A stretch of DNA of 64,000 nt from Sporosarcina sp. FSL K6-3457 (GTDB taxonomy: Bacteria > Bacillota > Bacilli > Bacillales_A > Planococcaceae). This document shows positions 35,347-44,618 of this stretch, one piece after another. The position numbers and the translations under genes are program-made. The stretch spans positions 1,257,501 to 1,321,500 of the forward strand of contig NZ_JBBOWX010000001.1 of NCBI RefSeq assembly GCF_038007285.1, given 5' to 3'. The stretch's first letter is position 1. The number at the start of each line of letters is the position of its first letter. The notes beneath the pieces are model-generated. The model saw only the letters and a list, made by a program, of their open reading frames with translations. It was not told the DNA's origin and searched no databases.

Positions 35347-35422
35347 AACCCTAACATACGAACTTTAGTGATGGCAACAATGAAGGTGACAGAAGAGTAT
35401 TTACATTAGATTGCTTACCGAA

Positions 35423-35436
35423 TGTAAACGCTTTAT
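35423..35436 (+). promoter_or_regulatory. Candidate catabolite-responsive element (cre) before mtlA
   Basis: TGTAAACGCTTTAT matches cre consensus TGWAANCGNTNWCA at all but the last two positions. It lies about 60 bp before mtlA, where CcpA would repress mannitol use in glucose. Confidence 0.45.
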
Positions 35437-35493
35437 TGTTAGTGTTAATAACAAATTTGTATCACATTACTGGGGAGAAGGGAGCTAACAAGT

Positions 35494-36918
35494 ATGACGA
35501 ACGAACAACAAAATTCTGGTTTCAAAGTCAAGGTTCAGCGTTTCGGAAGTTTTTTAAGCGGCATGATCATGCCGAATATCGGTGCATTTATCGCTTGGGG
35601 AATTATTACAGCATTATTTATTCCAACGGGTTGGAGACCTAACGCAGATTTCGAACAACTAGTAGGACCGATGATCAATTACTTACTACCAATTTTAATT
35701 GGGTTTACAGGTGGACGTCTTATCTATGATATCCGTGGAGGAGTCGTTGGTGCAATCGTCACAATGGGGGTTATTGTTGGGGCGGATATTCCAATGTTCC
35801 TCGGCGCAATGATTGTAGGACCTTTAGGTGGATGGTCCATTAAGCAATTCGATAAATTAGTAGAAGGAAAAATAAAGTCAGGCTTTGAAATGCTAGTCAA
35901 TAACTTTTCATCAGGAATTATTGGATTCCTTCTAGCACTGGCTGCTTTTAAAGGCATTGGCCCAGTAGTAGAGGCGTTGAATAAAGCGCTTGGGGCAGGT
36001 GTTCAAGCGATTGTCGATGCGAATTTATTACCGTTTGCTAGTATATTGGTTGAGCCAGCAAAAGTATTATTTTTAAATAATGCCATTAACCATGGTGTGT
36101 TAGGTCCGCTGGGGCTTGAGCAAGCTGCACAAACAGGTAAATCGATTCTCTTTCTATTAGAGGCTAATCCAGGACCTGGTTTTGGGATATTGCTTGCTTA
36201 TATGATTTTTGGTAAAGGGATGGCGAAGCAAACGGCATCAGGGGCAGGAATCATTCATTTCCTCGGAGGGATTCATGAAATTTACTTCCCGTACATTTTA
36301 ATGAGACCATTGCTATTGGTTGCTGCCATTGCAGGAGGCGCTACGGGCGTATTCACACTTCAATTATTGGGAGGCGGCTTGGTTGCCACGGCATCGCCAG
36401 GTAGTATTTTTGCCATCCTTTTGATGACACCAAAAGGTGGTTATGTAGCTGTTATCGCAGGTGTATTCTTTGCAACAGTTGTGTCATTCATCATAGCATC
36501 GATTATCTTAAAAACAGGCAAGCAAACTGAAGAAGATGATTTATTGAAAGCGACAGAAAAAACATCCGCGTTAAAAGGGAAAGAAAGCCGAGCGGCAGAC
36601 TTTATGCAACAAGCGGTTGCTAAGGAAGTATCGCTTGCAAATGTCAAAGGAGTTATTTTTGCCTGTGATGCGGGGATGGGTTCTAGTGCTATGGGTGCAG
36701 GGATTTTACGCAATAAATTCAAGAAAGCTGGCGTTGATGTGGCCGTTACAAATATGGCAATTGCTAATTTACCGGCGGATGCGGAAGTCGTCATTACCCA
36801 TAAAGATTTAACAGATCGGGCGCAAGAAAAAGCACCAAATGCTTATCATATTTCAGTGGAAAACTTCTTAAATAGCCCAAGATATGAGGAGCTACTTGAA
36901 GAGTTGAAACAATCATAA
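35494..36918 (+). CDS. mtlA: PTS mannitol transporter, EIICB
   Basis: 474 residues, GGGAGAAGGGAGC before ATG 35494. The EIIC membrane domain (about 1-345) has GPLGGWSIKQFDK and GGIHEIYFPYILMRP, the substrate-site region. The EIIB domain (about 380-474) has the phosphocysteine in FACDAGMGSSAMGAGIL. As in B. subtilis there is no attached EIIA, which is supplied by mtlF. It imports mannitol as mannitol-1-phosphate. First gene of mtlARFD, with an intercistronic hairpin after it. Confidence 0.96.
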   Translation: MTNEQQNSGFKVKVQRFGSFLSGMIMPNIGAFIAWGIITALFIPTGWRPNADFEQLVGPMINYLLPILIGFTGGRLIYDIRGGVVGAIVTMGVIVGADIPMFLGAMIVGPLGGWSIKQFDKLVEGKIKSGFEMLVNNFSSGIIGFLLALAAFKGIGPVVEALNKALGAGVQAIVDANLLPFASILVEPAKVLFLNNAINHGVLGPLGLEQAAQTGKSILFLLEANPGPGFGILLAYMIFGKGMAKQTASGAGIIHFLGGIHEIYFPYILMRPLLLVAAIAGGATGVFTLQLLGGGLVATASPGSIFAILLMTPKGGYVAVIAGVFFATVVSFIIASIILKTGKQTEEDDLLKATEKTSALKGKESRAADFMQQAVAKEVSLANVKGVIFACDAGMGSSAMGAGILRNKFKKAGVDVAVTNMAIANLPADAEVVITHKDLTDRAQEKAPNAYHISVENFLNSPRYEELLEELKQS

Positions 36919-36924
36919 GGAATA

Positions 36925-36959
36925 GCAGAACTCGGCCTATTTATGGGCTGAGTTTTGCT
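36925..36959 (+). terminator. Intercistronic hairpin after mtlA
   Basis: AGCAgAACTCgGCC pairs with GGgCtGAGTTtTGCT around TATTTAT. It probably reduces read-through from mtlA into the regulator gene rather than stopping it fully. Confidence 0.55.
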
Positions 36960-36996
36960 GATGGAAGGAAAATGCAGCGTTAATGGGGTGTTTACG

Positions 36997-39087
36997 ATGT
37001 ATATTTCAGCGCGTGAAAAGGCAATCATTGAGGTATTGATTGACAGGCAGGAAGAAGTGACCATTAAAGAGTTATCGAAGGAAATCGATGTGAGTTCTCG
37101 CACGATTCATCGTGATTTGGATAGAATTGAAGAGCTTTTACAGAACTATCAATTGAAGCTGTTGCGAAAAGCTGGGGTTGGCATTCAGATAATAGGCGCA
37201 AACCAACATAAAGAGGATTTAAAGAGAGAGCTAAATGTATTTACTTTTCGTGAATATACGTTAGATGAAAGGCAAACGATGATTCTTTGTATATTGTTCG
37301 AATCGTCTGAGCCCGTGAAACTTTTTGCACTGGCCAATGAATTGCGTGTCACCATTGCAACAATCAGTGCAGATTTACTGAAGCTGGAGGAGCAATTGAA
37401 ACCATTTAAATTGTCCATTGTGAAACGCAGGGGCTATGGGATTGAAATAAGTGGATCAGAAAAAGCGAAGCGAAGGGCCATGAGCTATACGATTGCTAAA
37501 ACGTTAAAGGAAGATGAGTTTTTGTCGCTCATTAAAGAGCGCATCGAGAAAAGTTCTGTCAGTCAGGAGCATTCTATTTCAGAGCGATTATTGCATCTTG
37601 TTGATCGGGAAAAGTTATTAATTATCGAGCATGTGATGCAGGACTTGCAACGGGTTCTGCCCTTTCCAATTACAGATAGTGCGTATGTTGGCTTGCTGGT
37701 GCATCTGGCATTGGCCATTGAACGTATCCTGCTAGGCGAAAATATTGAAATGGATCAACAGTATTTAGAGCAGTTAAAGCTAGAACCGGAATTTACTATC
37801 GCACGAGAAATTATTGATAAGATGGCGGCACGTTTTGAAATTATTATACCAGAGGCTGAAATTGGCTATATTACGATGCATCTTCAAGGTGCAAAACTTC
37901 GTCAGCATAAAGGGGAATTACTAGAGGCGGCTAATTTGGAAACCGTTATGCAAGCGAAGAAATTGATGCGTTATATGGAGGAAGTCACGGGTGTTAATTT
38001 GATGAATGATGAGCCCCTTTTGGAAGGACTTGTTACGCATTTAAAGCCAGCTATTTATCGGGTCCGACAAAGTATGGGCATTACGAATCCTTTGTTACCG
38101 AGCATTCGTAAAGATTATGAGGATTTGTTTCAGCTTGTCAAAAAGGCAGTGGAAAAAGTGTTTCCCGAACTACAAATTCCTGACGAGGAAATTGGCTTCT
38201 TAGTCATGCATTTTGGCTCTGCACTGCTTGGCTTGACAGGAGAAAGGGATTTAACGGCATATGTTGTTTGCTCTAGTGGTATTGGGACATCCAAAATGCT
38301 GACATCCCGGCTACAGCGTGAAATTCCTGAAATTGTACAAATTAAGAACGTTTCTTTATTTGAATTAAAAGAACTTCAAATCGAGGATAGAGATTTGGTT
38401 ATTTCAACAATTTATTTACATGATTTCCCGAGGGAATATTTGATTGTCAGTCCATTTATGACAGCAGAGGAAATTAAGCAAGTGCAGCTGTATGTAAGAA
38501 GGCAGATGTTGATTAAAAAAGTGACCTCTTCATTGAATGAAAACGATTCGACGATTGAGGAAATCACGAAGAGAATGAACATGCTTTATTTATATACGGG
38601 AGCCGTGTCGGAGATTTTGTTGAATTTTGATCTTTTATCCTATCGAGGGCGAGTTACTGCGAAACAGTGCATACGTGAAGCCTGTCTTGCATTGGAACAG
38701 AAGGAAATCATAACAGAAGCTGAAACGATTGTGGATGCACTATTTGTAAGGGAAGCAATTGGTGGAATAGGAATACCGGAAACAAAGCTCGCTTTGTTTC
38801 ATACGCGTCATGAACATGTACTGAAGCCTTCGTTTACGATGTACTCTCTTCAAGAGCCGATTACTTTGCAAGCAATGGACGGAACAGATATTGAGGTCAA
38901 CCAGTTATTACTTTTATTATCCCCTCATTCGTACCATGAAGCTGGCTTGGAAGTACTTAGTTTTATCAGTACAGTTATTATTGAAAATGAGCAGAGTATT
39001 GAGTTGTTTGAAACGGGTAATAAGCCAATGATACACACGTATTTGGCGCAGAAATTTGAGCAGTTTATAGATGAAAAAACAAACTAA
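36997..39087 (+). CDS. mtlR: Mannitol operon transcriptional activator with PTS-regulated domains
   Basis: 696 residues from ATG 36997 (GGGGTG upstream), equal to Bacillus MtlR. The TTG-initiated extension from 36955 is not conserved-looking. It has N-terminal winged helices (IKELSKEIDVSSRTIHRDLDRIEELL), two PRD domains (about 185-395), an EIIB-Gat-like domain with AYVVCSSGIGTSKML, and an EIIA-Mtl-like C-terminus (ETKLALFHTRHEHV). Phosphorylation of PRD2 and the EIIB/EIIA-like domains sets its activity. It activates mtlAFD when mannitol is present. Confidence 0.95.
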   Translation: MYISAREKAIIEVLIDRQEEVTIKELSKEIDVSSRTIHRDLDRIEELLQNYQLKLLRKAGVGIQIIGANQHKEDLKRELNVFTFREYTLDERQTMILCILFESSEPVKLFALANELRVTIATISADLLKLEEQLKPFKLSIVKRRGYGIEISGSEKAKRRAMSYTIAKTLKEDEFLSLIKERIEKSSVSQEHSISERLLHLVDREKLLIIEHVMQDLQRVLPFPITDSAYVGLLVHLALAIERILLGENIEMDQQYLEQLKLEPEFTIAREIIDKMAARFEIIIPEAEIGYITMHLQGAKLRQHKGELLEAANLETVMQAKKLMRYMEEVTGVNLMNDEPLLEGLVTHLKPAIYRVRQSMGITNPLLPSIRKDYEDLFQLVKKAVEKVFPELQIPDEEIGFLVMHFGSALLGLTGERDLTAYVVCSSGIGTSKMLTSRLQREIPEIVQIKNVSLFELKELQIEDRDLVISTIYLHDFPREYLIVSPFMTAEEIKQVQLYVRRQMLIKKVTSSLNENDSTIEEITKRMNMLYLYTGAVSEILLNFDLLSYRGRVTAKQCIREACLALEQKEIITEAETIVDALFVREAIGGIGIPETKLALFHTRHEHVLKPSFTMYSLQEPITLQAMDGTDIEVNQLLLLLSPHSYHEAGLEVLSFISTVIIENEQSIELFETGNKPMIHTYLAQKFEQFIDEKTN

Positions 39088-39103
39088 TTGAGGAGTGTTA
39101 ACA

Positions 39104-39541
39104 ATGACTGTAGAGATTCTATCAGTGGATAATATTGTGTTGAATAAAGGGCTGGCAACAAAAGAAGAGGCAATTCGTTTTACGGGACAGATTCTTGTTG
39201 AGGAAGGATACGTTGAGCCAAGCTATATCGAGAAAATGTTGGAACGTGAAGCAATGACGTCGACGTATATGGGCAATTTTGTAGCAATTCCGCACGGGAC
39301 GGACGATGCCAAGGAGCAAGTGAAGACATCAGGTATCGCAATCATTCAAGTACCAGGCGGCGTTGACTTTGGAGATGGTAATATCGTGAAATTGATCTTT
39401 GGTATTGCTGGCAAGGGTGACGAGCATTTGGACATTCTTTCGAATATTGCCATCGTTGTTTCTGAAGAGGAAAATGTCGAAGCGATTGTTAAGGCATCTT
39501 CGAAGGAAGATATCCTGGCGTTCTTTGAAGGAGTGAACTAA
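39104..39541 (+). CDS. mtlF: PTS mannitol EIIA component
   Basis: 145 residues from ATG 39104 (AGGAGTG seven bases upstream). An in-frame GTG at 39095 lies in that site. The phosphorylated histidine is in FVAIPHGTDDAKE. It passes phosphate from HPr to the EIIB domain of MtlA. The stop is one base before the mtlD start. Confidence 0.95.
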   Translation: MTVEILSVDNIVLNKGLATKEEAIRFTGQILVEEGYVEPSYIEKMLEREAMTSTYMGNFVAIPHGTDDAKEQVKTSGIAIIQVPGGVDFGDGNIVKLIFGIAGKGDEHLDILSNIAIVVSEEENVEAIVKASSKEDILAFFEGVN

Positions 39542-39542
39542 T

Positions 39543-40691
39543 ATGCAGGCTGTTCACTTTGGTGCAGGGAATATCGGGAGAGGATTTATTGGGAGCTTAT
39601 TGTACCAGTCTGGATTTGAAACTTGCTTTGTAGATGTCAATAGCGAGTTGGTGGATTTGATTAATGAAAAAAAACAGTACCGCGTACAACTTGCAAATGC
39701 TTCGCAGGAGGAATTGCTTGTCAAGGATGTGCGGGCTATTAATAGTGCGGCGGATCCCGAGCGAGTCATTGAAGCGATTGCCAAAGCGGACTTTGTGTCG
39801 GCGGCAGTTGGACCGAATGTGTTGCCGCATATTGCTGTTTTATTGGCAAAGGGGTTGAAGGAACGCCTTGTGCAATCAGATAAGCCATTAACGATTATTG
39901 CTTGTGAAAATATGATTGGTGGTAGTGCTTTGCTCAAGGAGAAAGTCTATGAGCAGTTAGATGAGGCGGAAAAAGTTTCGTTTGATGAACGCTTTAGCTT
40001 CCCAAATGCAGCGGTAGATCGTATTGTTCCAAATCAGACGAATGACGATAAACTACTGGTCAAGGTTGAACCATTTTACGAATGGGTTGTGGATGAATCA
40101 CAAATTAAGGGAGAAAACCCTCCAATTGAAGGGATTCTCTTTGTGCAGGAATTGCAGCCGTATATTGAAAGAAAGCTCTATACGGTGAATACAGGCCATG
40201 CTACAGCTGCTTATCTGGGCTACTTAGCGGGGATTCAAACCATTCATGAGACGCTGGCGAATGAAGAAATTAGAAGCTTCACGGAGAAAGCTTTGCAAGA
40301 GACAGGGAGGCTGCTCATTGCAAAATATGACTTTAATGAGCAAGCGCATGATGAGTATATTCAAAGAATTATCGGACGTTTTGCGAATCCATTTATTGTA
40401 GATGATACAGCGCGGGTAGGCCGCTCACCTGTCCGTAAACTGCAGGCGAATGATCGATTTGTAGGGCCTGCCCAGCAATATGTCGATTTGTTTAAGGAGA
40501 CACCAAAGCATTTGGTCATAGGCATTGCGGCTGCATTGCGTTACGATTATATGGAGGATCCAGATGCGAAAATTATACAAGAGACGATTGAACAGCAAGG
40601 GCTTGCACAGGCGATTGAAACGTTTACAGGATTACAGCCGGGAGCGATGTTGTTTGAGGCGATTGTGGAGCAGTATGAGCAGTTGAAGTGA
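39543..40691 (+). CDS. mtlD: Mannitol-1-phosphate 5-dehydrogenase
   Basis: 382 residues, GAAGGAGTG before ATG 39543. The NAD-binding motif HFGAGNIGRGFIG is at the N-terminus, with KLYTVNTGHATAAYLGYLAG in the middle and RVGRSPVRKLQANDRFVGPA in the C-terminal catalytic domain. It converts imported mannitol-1-phosphate to fructose-6-phosphate. Last gene of the operon. Confidence 0.96.
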   Translation: MQAVHFGAGNIGRGFIGSLLYQSGFETCFVDVNSELVDLINEKKQYRVQLANASQEELLVKDVRAINSAADPERVIEAIAKADFVSAAVGPNVLPHIAVLLAKGLKERLVQSDKPLTIIACENMIGGSALLKEKVYEQLDEAEKVSFDERFSFPNAAVDRIVPNQTNDDKLLVKVEPFYEWVVDESQIKGENPPIEGILFVQELQPYIERKLYTVNTGHATAAYLGYLAGIQTIHETLANEEIRSFTEKALQETGRLLIAKYDFNEQAHDEYIQRIIGRFANPFIVDDTARVGRSPVRKLQANDRFVGPAQQYVDLFKETPKHLVIGIAAALRYDYMEDPDAKIIQETIEQQGLAQAIETFTGLQPGAMLFEAIVEQYEQLK

Positions 40692-40705
40692 ATAGAAGAT
40701 AAATG

Positions 40706-40737
40706 AAAGCCGGAAGATTTTCTCTTCCGGCTTTTTA
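40706..40737 (+). terminator. Terminator of mtl operon
   Basis: AAAGCCGGAAG / CTTCCGGCTTTTT, 14 bp after the mtlD stop. Confidence 0.88.
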
Positions 40738-40758
40738 GGTGGTAGTAAAGTCTTGATT

Positions 40759-40855
40759 CGCCAATAAAATGCCCTTGAGCGCCAATAAATCGTGTGCAGA
40801 CGCTAATATCCTGTAGTTGAACGCCAATATTTAGCCTACAAGTGTCAATAACTTC
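40759..40855. repeat. Degenerate 21-bp-period repeat locus 2
   Basis: Cores CGCCAATAA, CGCCAATAA, CGCTAATAT, CGCCAATAT and TGTCAATAA begin at 40759, 40780, 40801, 40822 and 40843, exactly 21 bp apart. The remaining 12 bases of each unit differ. Confidence 0.75.
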
Positions 40856-40878
40856 ATACGACAAAGGAAAATAAAAGA

Positions 40879-41142
40879 TTAACTCCGTTTAAATCGACTC
40901 GTCTTTTTAGATTTTAATCGCTGCATTCGCTCTTCAACTTCTTGCGCAGCAGCCTGTGTTTTGTCCATATCTATTTGTAACGTGATGACTTCATTCTCTT
41001 GAATATCGATCAAAAACCAAGTTCCCACACGACTATCGGCTGGTAGTGAAGTAGCCGATACACGGAATTGCTGTTGCAATGCGTCAACGAGTATAAGTGC
41101 GTCATTTGTATCCGTAAAGCGATCAAGATAACCTGAATACAT
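40879..41142 (-). CDS. DUF3006 family protein
   Basis: 87 residues, AGGAGGTT before ATG 41142. It begins MYSGYLDRFTDTNDALILVD and has the central pattern SRVGTWFLIDIQENEVITLQID, the plan of DUF3006, followed by a basic helix ending SRFKRS. Such genes are regularly found next to ComEC-like metallo-beta-lactamase genes, as here (3-bp gap). No activity is known. Confidence 0.8.
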   Translation of the reverse strand: MYSGYLDRFTDTNDALILVDALQQQFRVSATSLPADSRVGTWFLIDIQENEVITLQIDMDKTQAAAQEVEERMQRLKSKKTSRFKRS

Positions 41143-41145
41143 CTA

Positions 41146-42285
41146 TTAACCTCCTACGCAGGCAAGTCCCTGCGATTTAATATCATGCAAGCGTCCGGGT
41201 CCAATACCTTTGACGTTAGTGAGCTCATCGACGGAGCGAAAAGGTCGCAGTTTGATTACTGAATCTGCCAGGGTAGGTCCAATATGTGTGATTTCTTGAA
41301 GTTCCTCGTCACTGGCCGTGTTGATGTCCAGACAGGATTGTCCCGTTGGTGAGCGAGGCAGTGTTCCTTGTTTATCAGTCATGATGGTGTAGCTTTTACC
41401 ATCTGTTTCAACAATAATCGTGCCATGTGTATCTGTGCCGTAAAGCGGGATATTACTTGCATGGATGCGATCAACGACTTCAGCATCAGGATGTCCATAA
41501 GAATTATCGACACCAGCCGAGTAAATCGCGATTTCTGGATTGACGGCTTGTACAAAATCAGGTGTGCTTGACGTATTAGAGCCGTGGTGTCCGAGATGTA
41601 AAATCTTCGCTTGGATGTTCGCGCCGCTAGCGAGGATTGCGTTTTCGGCTTGCTGTTCAGCATCCCCGGTGAAGAGGAAAGAGACTTCACCATATTGTAA
41701 CCGCATCGCGAGTGAATTATTATTTGTATTGGCTGATAAAGCATCAGGATGAAGAACTGTTATTTCGAGTGGTCCGATATCAAAGATTTCGCCAACTTCA
41801 GGTTCATAATAATCGACATCGTGCTTTTCGATAGCTTCAAGTGATTTCGCAAACACTTGTGAAGTCGCAGTTTCGCCATTCATCCACACCTCGGTAACGG
41901 AAAAGTCCTCAATGATTTTATCCAACTGACCAATATGATCGGCATGAGGATGCGTCACCGCGATGATGTCAATATCCTCAATGTTTTGTGAATGAAGGTA
42001 AGTGACTACATCGGATGTGTTCCAATCTCCTGTATCAATGAGTAGATTGATAGTTTCGTCCTGATCAAAGAGCTGGAGTAAGGTTGCATCAGCCTGTCCA
42101 ACGTCTAAGTAATGGACTTTCAATGTTGAATGGCTAGTAGCTTGCTGATCAACTTTTTGTATTTCGCTGTTGTCAATCACTTTGTCGTCTATCTTAGTTG
42201 TGGGTTCGATGCTGTCATGTGAACAACCAGAAAAAATAAGCAAACCAATAACTAGTGTAAGATAGGCGACTATGTTTTTACGCAT
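41146..42285 (-). CDS. ComEC-like metallo-beta-lactamase lipoprotein with helix-hairpin-helix tail
   Basis: 379 residues from ATG 42285 (GGAGG upstream), giving the lipoprotein signal MRKNIVAYLTLVIGLLIFSGC. The frame is open to 42456, but the extension lacks a signal. The metallo-beta-lactamase domain (about 70-300) has THPHADHIG and LGHHGSNTSS, as in the C-terminal domain of the DNA-uptake protein ComEC. Residues ~315-379 form a (HhH)2 DNA-binding motif (NTASDEELQEITHIGPTLADSVI and VKGIGPGRL). A secreted, DNA-binding nuclease is plausible but not shown. Confidence 0.88.
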   Translation of the reverse strand: MRKNIVAYLTLVIGLLIFSGCSHDSIEPTTKIDDKVIDNSEIQKVDQQATSHSTLKVHYLDVGQADATLLQLFDQDETINLLIDTGDWNTSDVVTYLHSQNIEDIDIIAVTHPHADHIGQLDKIIEDFSVTEVWMNGETATSQVFAKSLEAIEKHDVDYYEPEVGEIFDIGPLEITVLHPDALSANTNNNSLAMRLQYGEVSFLFTGDAEQQAENAILASGANIQAKILHLGHHGSNTSSTPDFVQAVNPEIAIYSAGVDNSYGHPDAEVVDRIHASNIPLYGTDTHGTIIVETDGKSYTIMTDKQGTLPRSPTGQSCLDINTASDEELQEITHIGPTLADSVIKLRPFRSVDELTNVKGIGPGRLHDIKSQGLACVGG

Positions 42286-42505
42286 AATAAATAGTCCTCC
42301 TAGGTTATGATGTATGTTCTTCATTATAGCAGATGGTGGGATAGTGTGTTCTATTAGTGTTGTGTTAAAATTAATAGACAATTGATTGTTGTTAAAGGAA
42401 ACTTTGAAGGGGATTGTGAGTGGTTGGTTCTCAAGATAAAGAATAAGTTTTGACAACCATCACCCTAACGGTAGAGATTGGGTGGAGAAATGGGGGAGAG
42501 TGTGA

Positions 42506-43222
42506 ATGATTTTACACACAAGTGTTATCGGTGAAGGGGATCCGATTGTATTTCTTCATTCTGGATTGCAGACAGGGGAAAGTGATTTTAATTACCAAAG
42601 TGGACATTTTAAGAAGAATTATAAAGTCATACTTCCTGATTTACGAGGACATGGTAAATCGAAAGTCAATGAAATAGACGTTGTAAACTTTTTTGAAGAC
42701 TCTGCGGAGGATTTGAAAGAAACACTGGATTTTCTTAAAGTCGAAAAAACACATATAGTAGGAGGATCTCTAGGTGCGCTTGTCGGGTTGGTTTTCGCAA
42801 AACGATTTCCTGATAGAGTAAGCAGTTTGACATTGTCTGGAATCACTTCGGAAAAACCTCATAATTGGGCTGAATTACAGCTTATTGATGCACGTATGCA
42901 AATGGCTATTCTTGAAAATAGGGAAGCAGTTAATTATTTTAATCAACTGCATCTGTCAAACTGGCAAAGTTTTATAAGGCTATCACAGGAGATTGACTGG
43001 TATCCGTTTAATGAAACAGGTGATGCCTCAAGTATTCGATGTCCAGCGCTAATAATCGTTGGGGAAGGAAAGTTGCATGAAGTGAGTGGAGCTCTCGACT
43101 ATCGGAAAAAGAATGACCGTTTCCATATAGCAGTCGTGCCATTTGCAGCTCACTTAGTTCATAATGAACAACCAGAGATATATACAGCAATTTTAGGAAG
43201 GTTTCTTGGAAATATTGAATGA
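42506..43222 (+). CDS. Alpha/beta hydrolase
   Basis: 238 residues, GGGGGAGAG before ATG 42506. It shows an oxyanion HSGLQTGESDF, the nucleophile elbow GGSLGAL, and the C-terminal histidine in AAHLVHNEQPE. The expected fold is that of small esterases or C-C hydrolases. The usual third-acid position (VGEGKLHEVSG) has no obvious Asp. The substrate is unknown. It lies upstream of the LacI gene but is separated by 312 bp containing a promoter. Confidence 0.88.
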   Translation: MILHTSVIGEGDPIVFLHSGLQTGESDFNYQSGHFKKNYKVILPDLRGHGKSKVNEIDVVNFFEDSAEDLKETLDFLKVEKTHIVGGSLGALVGLVFAKRFPDRVSSLTLSGITSEKPHNWAELQLIDARMQMAILENREAVNYFNQLHLSNWQSFIRLSQEIDWYPFNETGDASSIRCPALIIVGEGKLHEVSGALDYRKKNDRFHIAVVPFAAHLVHNEQPEIYTAILGRFLGNIE

Positions 43223-43370
43223 TCATAAAAAGCATGAGTTGATGATGAATTTCGTCAGATGGGTGGCAATTGGAGAGATATTATTCGGTAAAAAATGAAA
43301 TGAGAGACAATGAGTGATTCTCCATAAGAGTGTACATCATTCTTTTGTATTCTGAAAAAACGGAATAGTG

Positions 43371-43399
43371 TTGACATTTATTTTTCACTCAGTTATAGT
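43371..43399 (+). promoter_or_regulatory. Sigma-A promoter of LacI gene
   Basis: TTGACA (43371-43376), 17-bp spacer, TATAGT (43394-43399). Repeat copy B (43420-43501) then occupies most of the untranslated leader. The rest of the 43223-43534 gap holds nothing recognisable. Confidence 0.75.
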
Positions 43400-43419
43400 C
43401 AAATTAAATAAATATATAT

Positions 43420-43501
43420 GTTGAGCTAAAGAATCCTACTAAAACCGCTTGGCGCTACGGGATGCCTTCGCTGGTGATTATGTTACAATCCTACGTTCAA
43501 C
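43420..43501. repeat. Dispersed repeat with inverted ends, copy B
   Basis: GTTGAgCTAAAGAATCCTAC at one end and CGCTGGTGATTATGTTACAATC, CTAC, GTTCAAC at the other. This is a short version of 22670-22808, with GTTGAgC / GTTCAAC as inverted ends. Confidence 0.65.
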
Positions 43502-43534
43502 TTAAATAGAAAAAAGAGTTAATTAAGGTGATTA

Positions 43535-44539
43535 ATGATGGCTTCTTCTAAAGATGTAGCAAAATATGCGGGTGTTTCGCAAACGACAGTTTCAAGAGTA
43601 TTAAATAATCCAGAGATGGTGCAGAAAAAAACGCTTGATAAGGTTTTGGGGGCTATTGATGCCTTGAATTATCAACCGAATTCAATTGCACGTTCACTGG
43701 TGAATAATAAAACTAAATCGATAGCCTTACTATCAGGTCCGTTACATAATCCGTTTTTTGCAGAATCTACCACTTCTATTGTGAATTATGCAAAGGAAAA
43801 AGGATTTAATGTCAATGTTCATTTTGAAAACTTTGGTAGTAACTTAGAAGTTTATCAAGATATTGTTGGAAATAAAGTAGATGGGATTATTTTGTCATCT
43901 ATTTTATATGAGGATCCTATTTTTGAAAGATTAAACAGACTCAATGTCCCTTTTGTAATGTTTAATAGAAAACATGAAGAGGCTGGTCATTTTATTGAAA
44001 TGGATAATGTTCAAGCGGGACGTCTTGCGACAGAACATTTAGTGCGATTAAATCATGTTAATATTGTTTGGGTTGGAGGCCCTTTGAATATGAGTACGTT
44101 TTGGGGAAGATTTGAAGGCTTTAAACAAATTTTTGAAGAAGAGAATCTACCGTTAAACGAACAAAATATCATTATTACGGATACAAGCCGAGAAGCCATT
44201 TTTAAGGAGACTGCATCTATTATGTCTCGACAGAGTCGGCCGACAGCTATTTATGCTGCAACGGATTCAATTGCTATTTTTATGATGGATTACCTCCTGC
44301 AAAAAGGATATAGAATCCCGCAGGATATTAGTATTATTGGAACAGATAATGTGAATTTAAGTAGCCATGCAGCATTTCAGTTGAGCACAGTTGCAATTAC
44401 AACTGAAGAAAATCTGGGTAGGATTGCAATGGAAACATTGATTAATCTGATTGAAGGACAGTCCTCGAGTTCTTCATTTGTTCAAAAAACAATTGGAACT
44501 ATATTATTAGAAAGAAAGACAACGAGTACATTGAAATAA
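43535..44539 (+). CDS. LacI family regulator of the downstream lactone/hydroxybutyrate operon
   Basis: 334 residues, AAGGTGATTA before ATG 43535 (ATG 43538 also possible). The DNA-binding domain SSKDVAKYAGVSQTTVSRVLNNPEMVQ and hinge NSIARSLVNNKTKSIAL are followed by a periplasmic-binding-protein-like effector domain (about 60-334). The adjacent downstream operon and two TACGTA-centred palindromes in the 184-bp gap indicate that it is the local repressor. The effector is presumably a lactone, 4-hydroxybutyrate or succinate semialdehyde (inference). Confidence 0.93.
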   Translation: MMASSKDVAKYAGVSQTTVSRVLNNPEMVQKKTLDKVLGAIDALNYQPNSIARSLVNNKTKSIALLSGPLHNPFFAESTTSIVNYAKEKGFNVNVHFENFGSNLEVYQDIVGNKVDGIILSSILYEDPIFERLNRLNVPFVMFNRKHEEAGHFIEMDNVQAGRLATEHLVRLNHVNIVWVGGPLNMSTFWGRFEGFKQIFEEENLPLNEQNIIITDTSREAIFKETASIMSRQSRPTAIYAATDSIAIFMMDYLLQKGYRIPQDISIIGTDNVNLSSHAAFQLSTVAITTEENLGRIAMETLINLIEGQSSSSSFVQKTIGTILLERKTTSTLK

Positions 44540-44554
44540 GAAGGGATGGATTGA

Positions 44555-44572
44555 AATGAATACGTAGTCATT
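44555..44572. promoter_or_regulatory. LacI-type operator O1
   Basis: AATGAATACGTAGTCATT is an 18-bp palindrome with two mismatched pairs and a central TACGTA, as LacI-family operators have a central CG. The inner TGAATACGTAGTCA differs from the CcpA cre consensus at two positions. Confidence 0.65.
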
Positions 44573-44618
44573 CGAATTGTGATGGGTACAAAAAAGCAAT
44601 CGTATTGGTTTTGCATGA

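Noticed and set aside
44557..44570. CcpA cre site
   Set aside because: TGAATACGTAGTCA misses two consensus positions, and the same deviations recur in O2, so a dedicated LacI regulator encoded next door is the better explanation. CcpA binding is not excluded.
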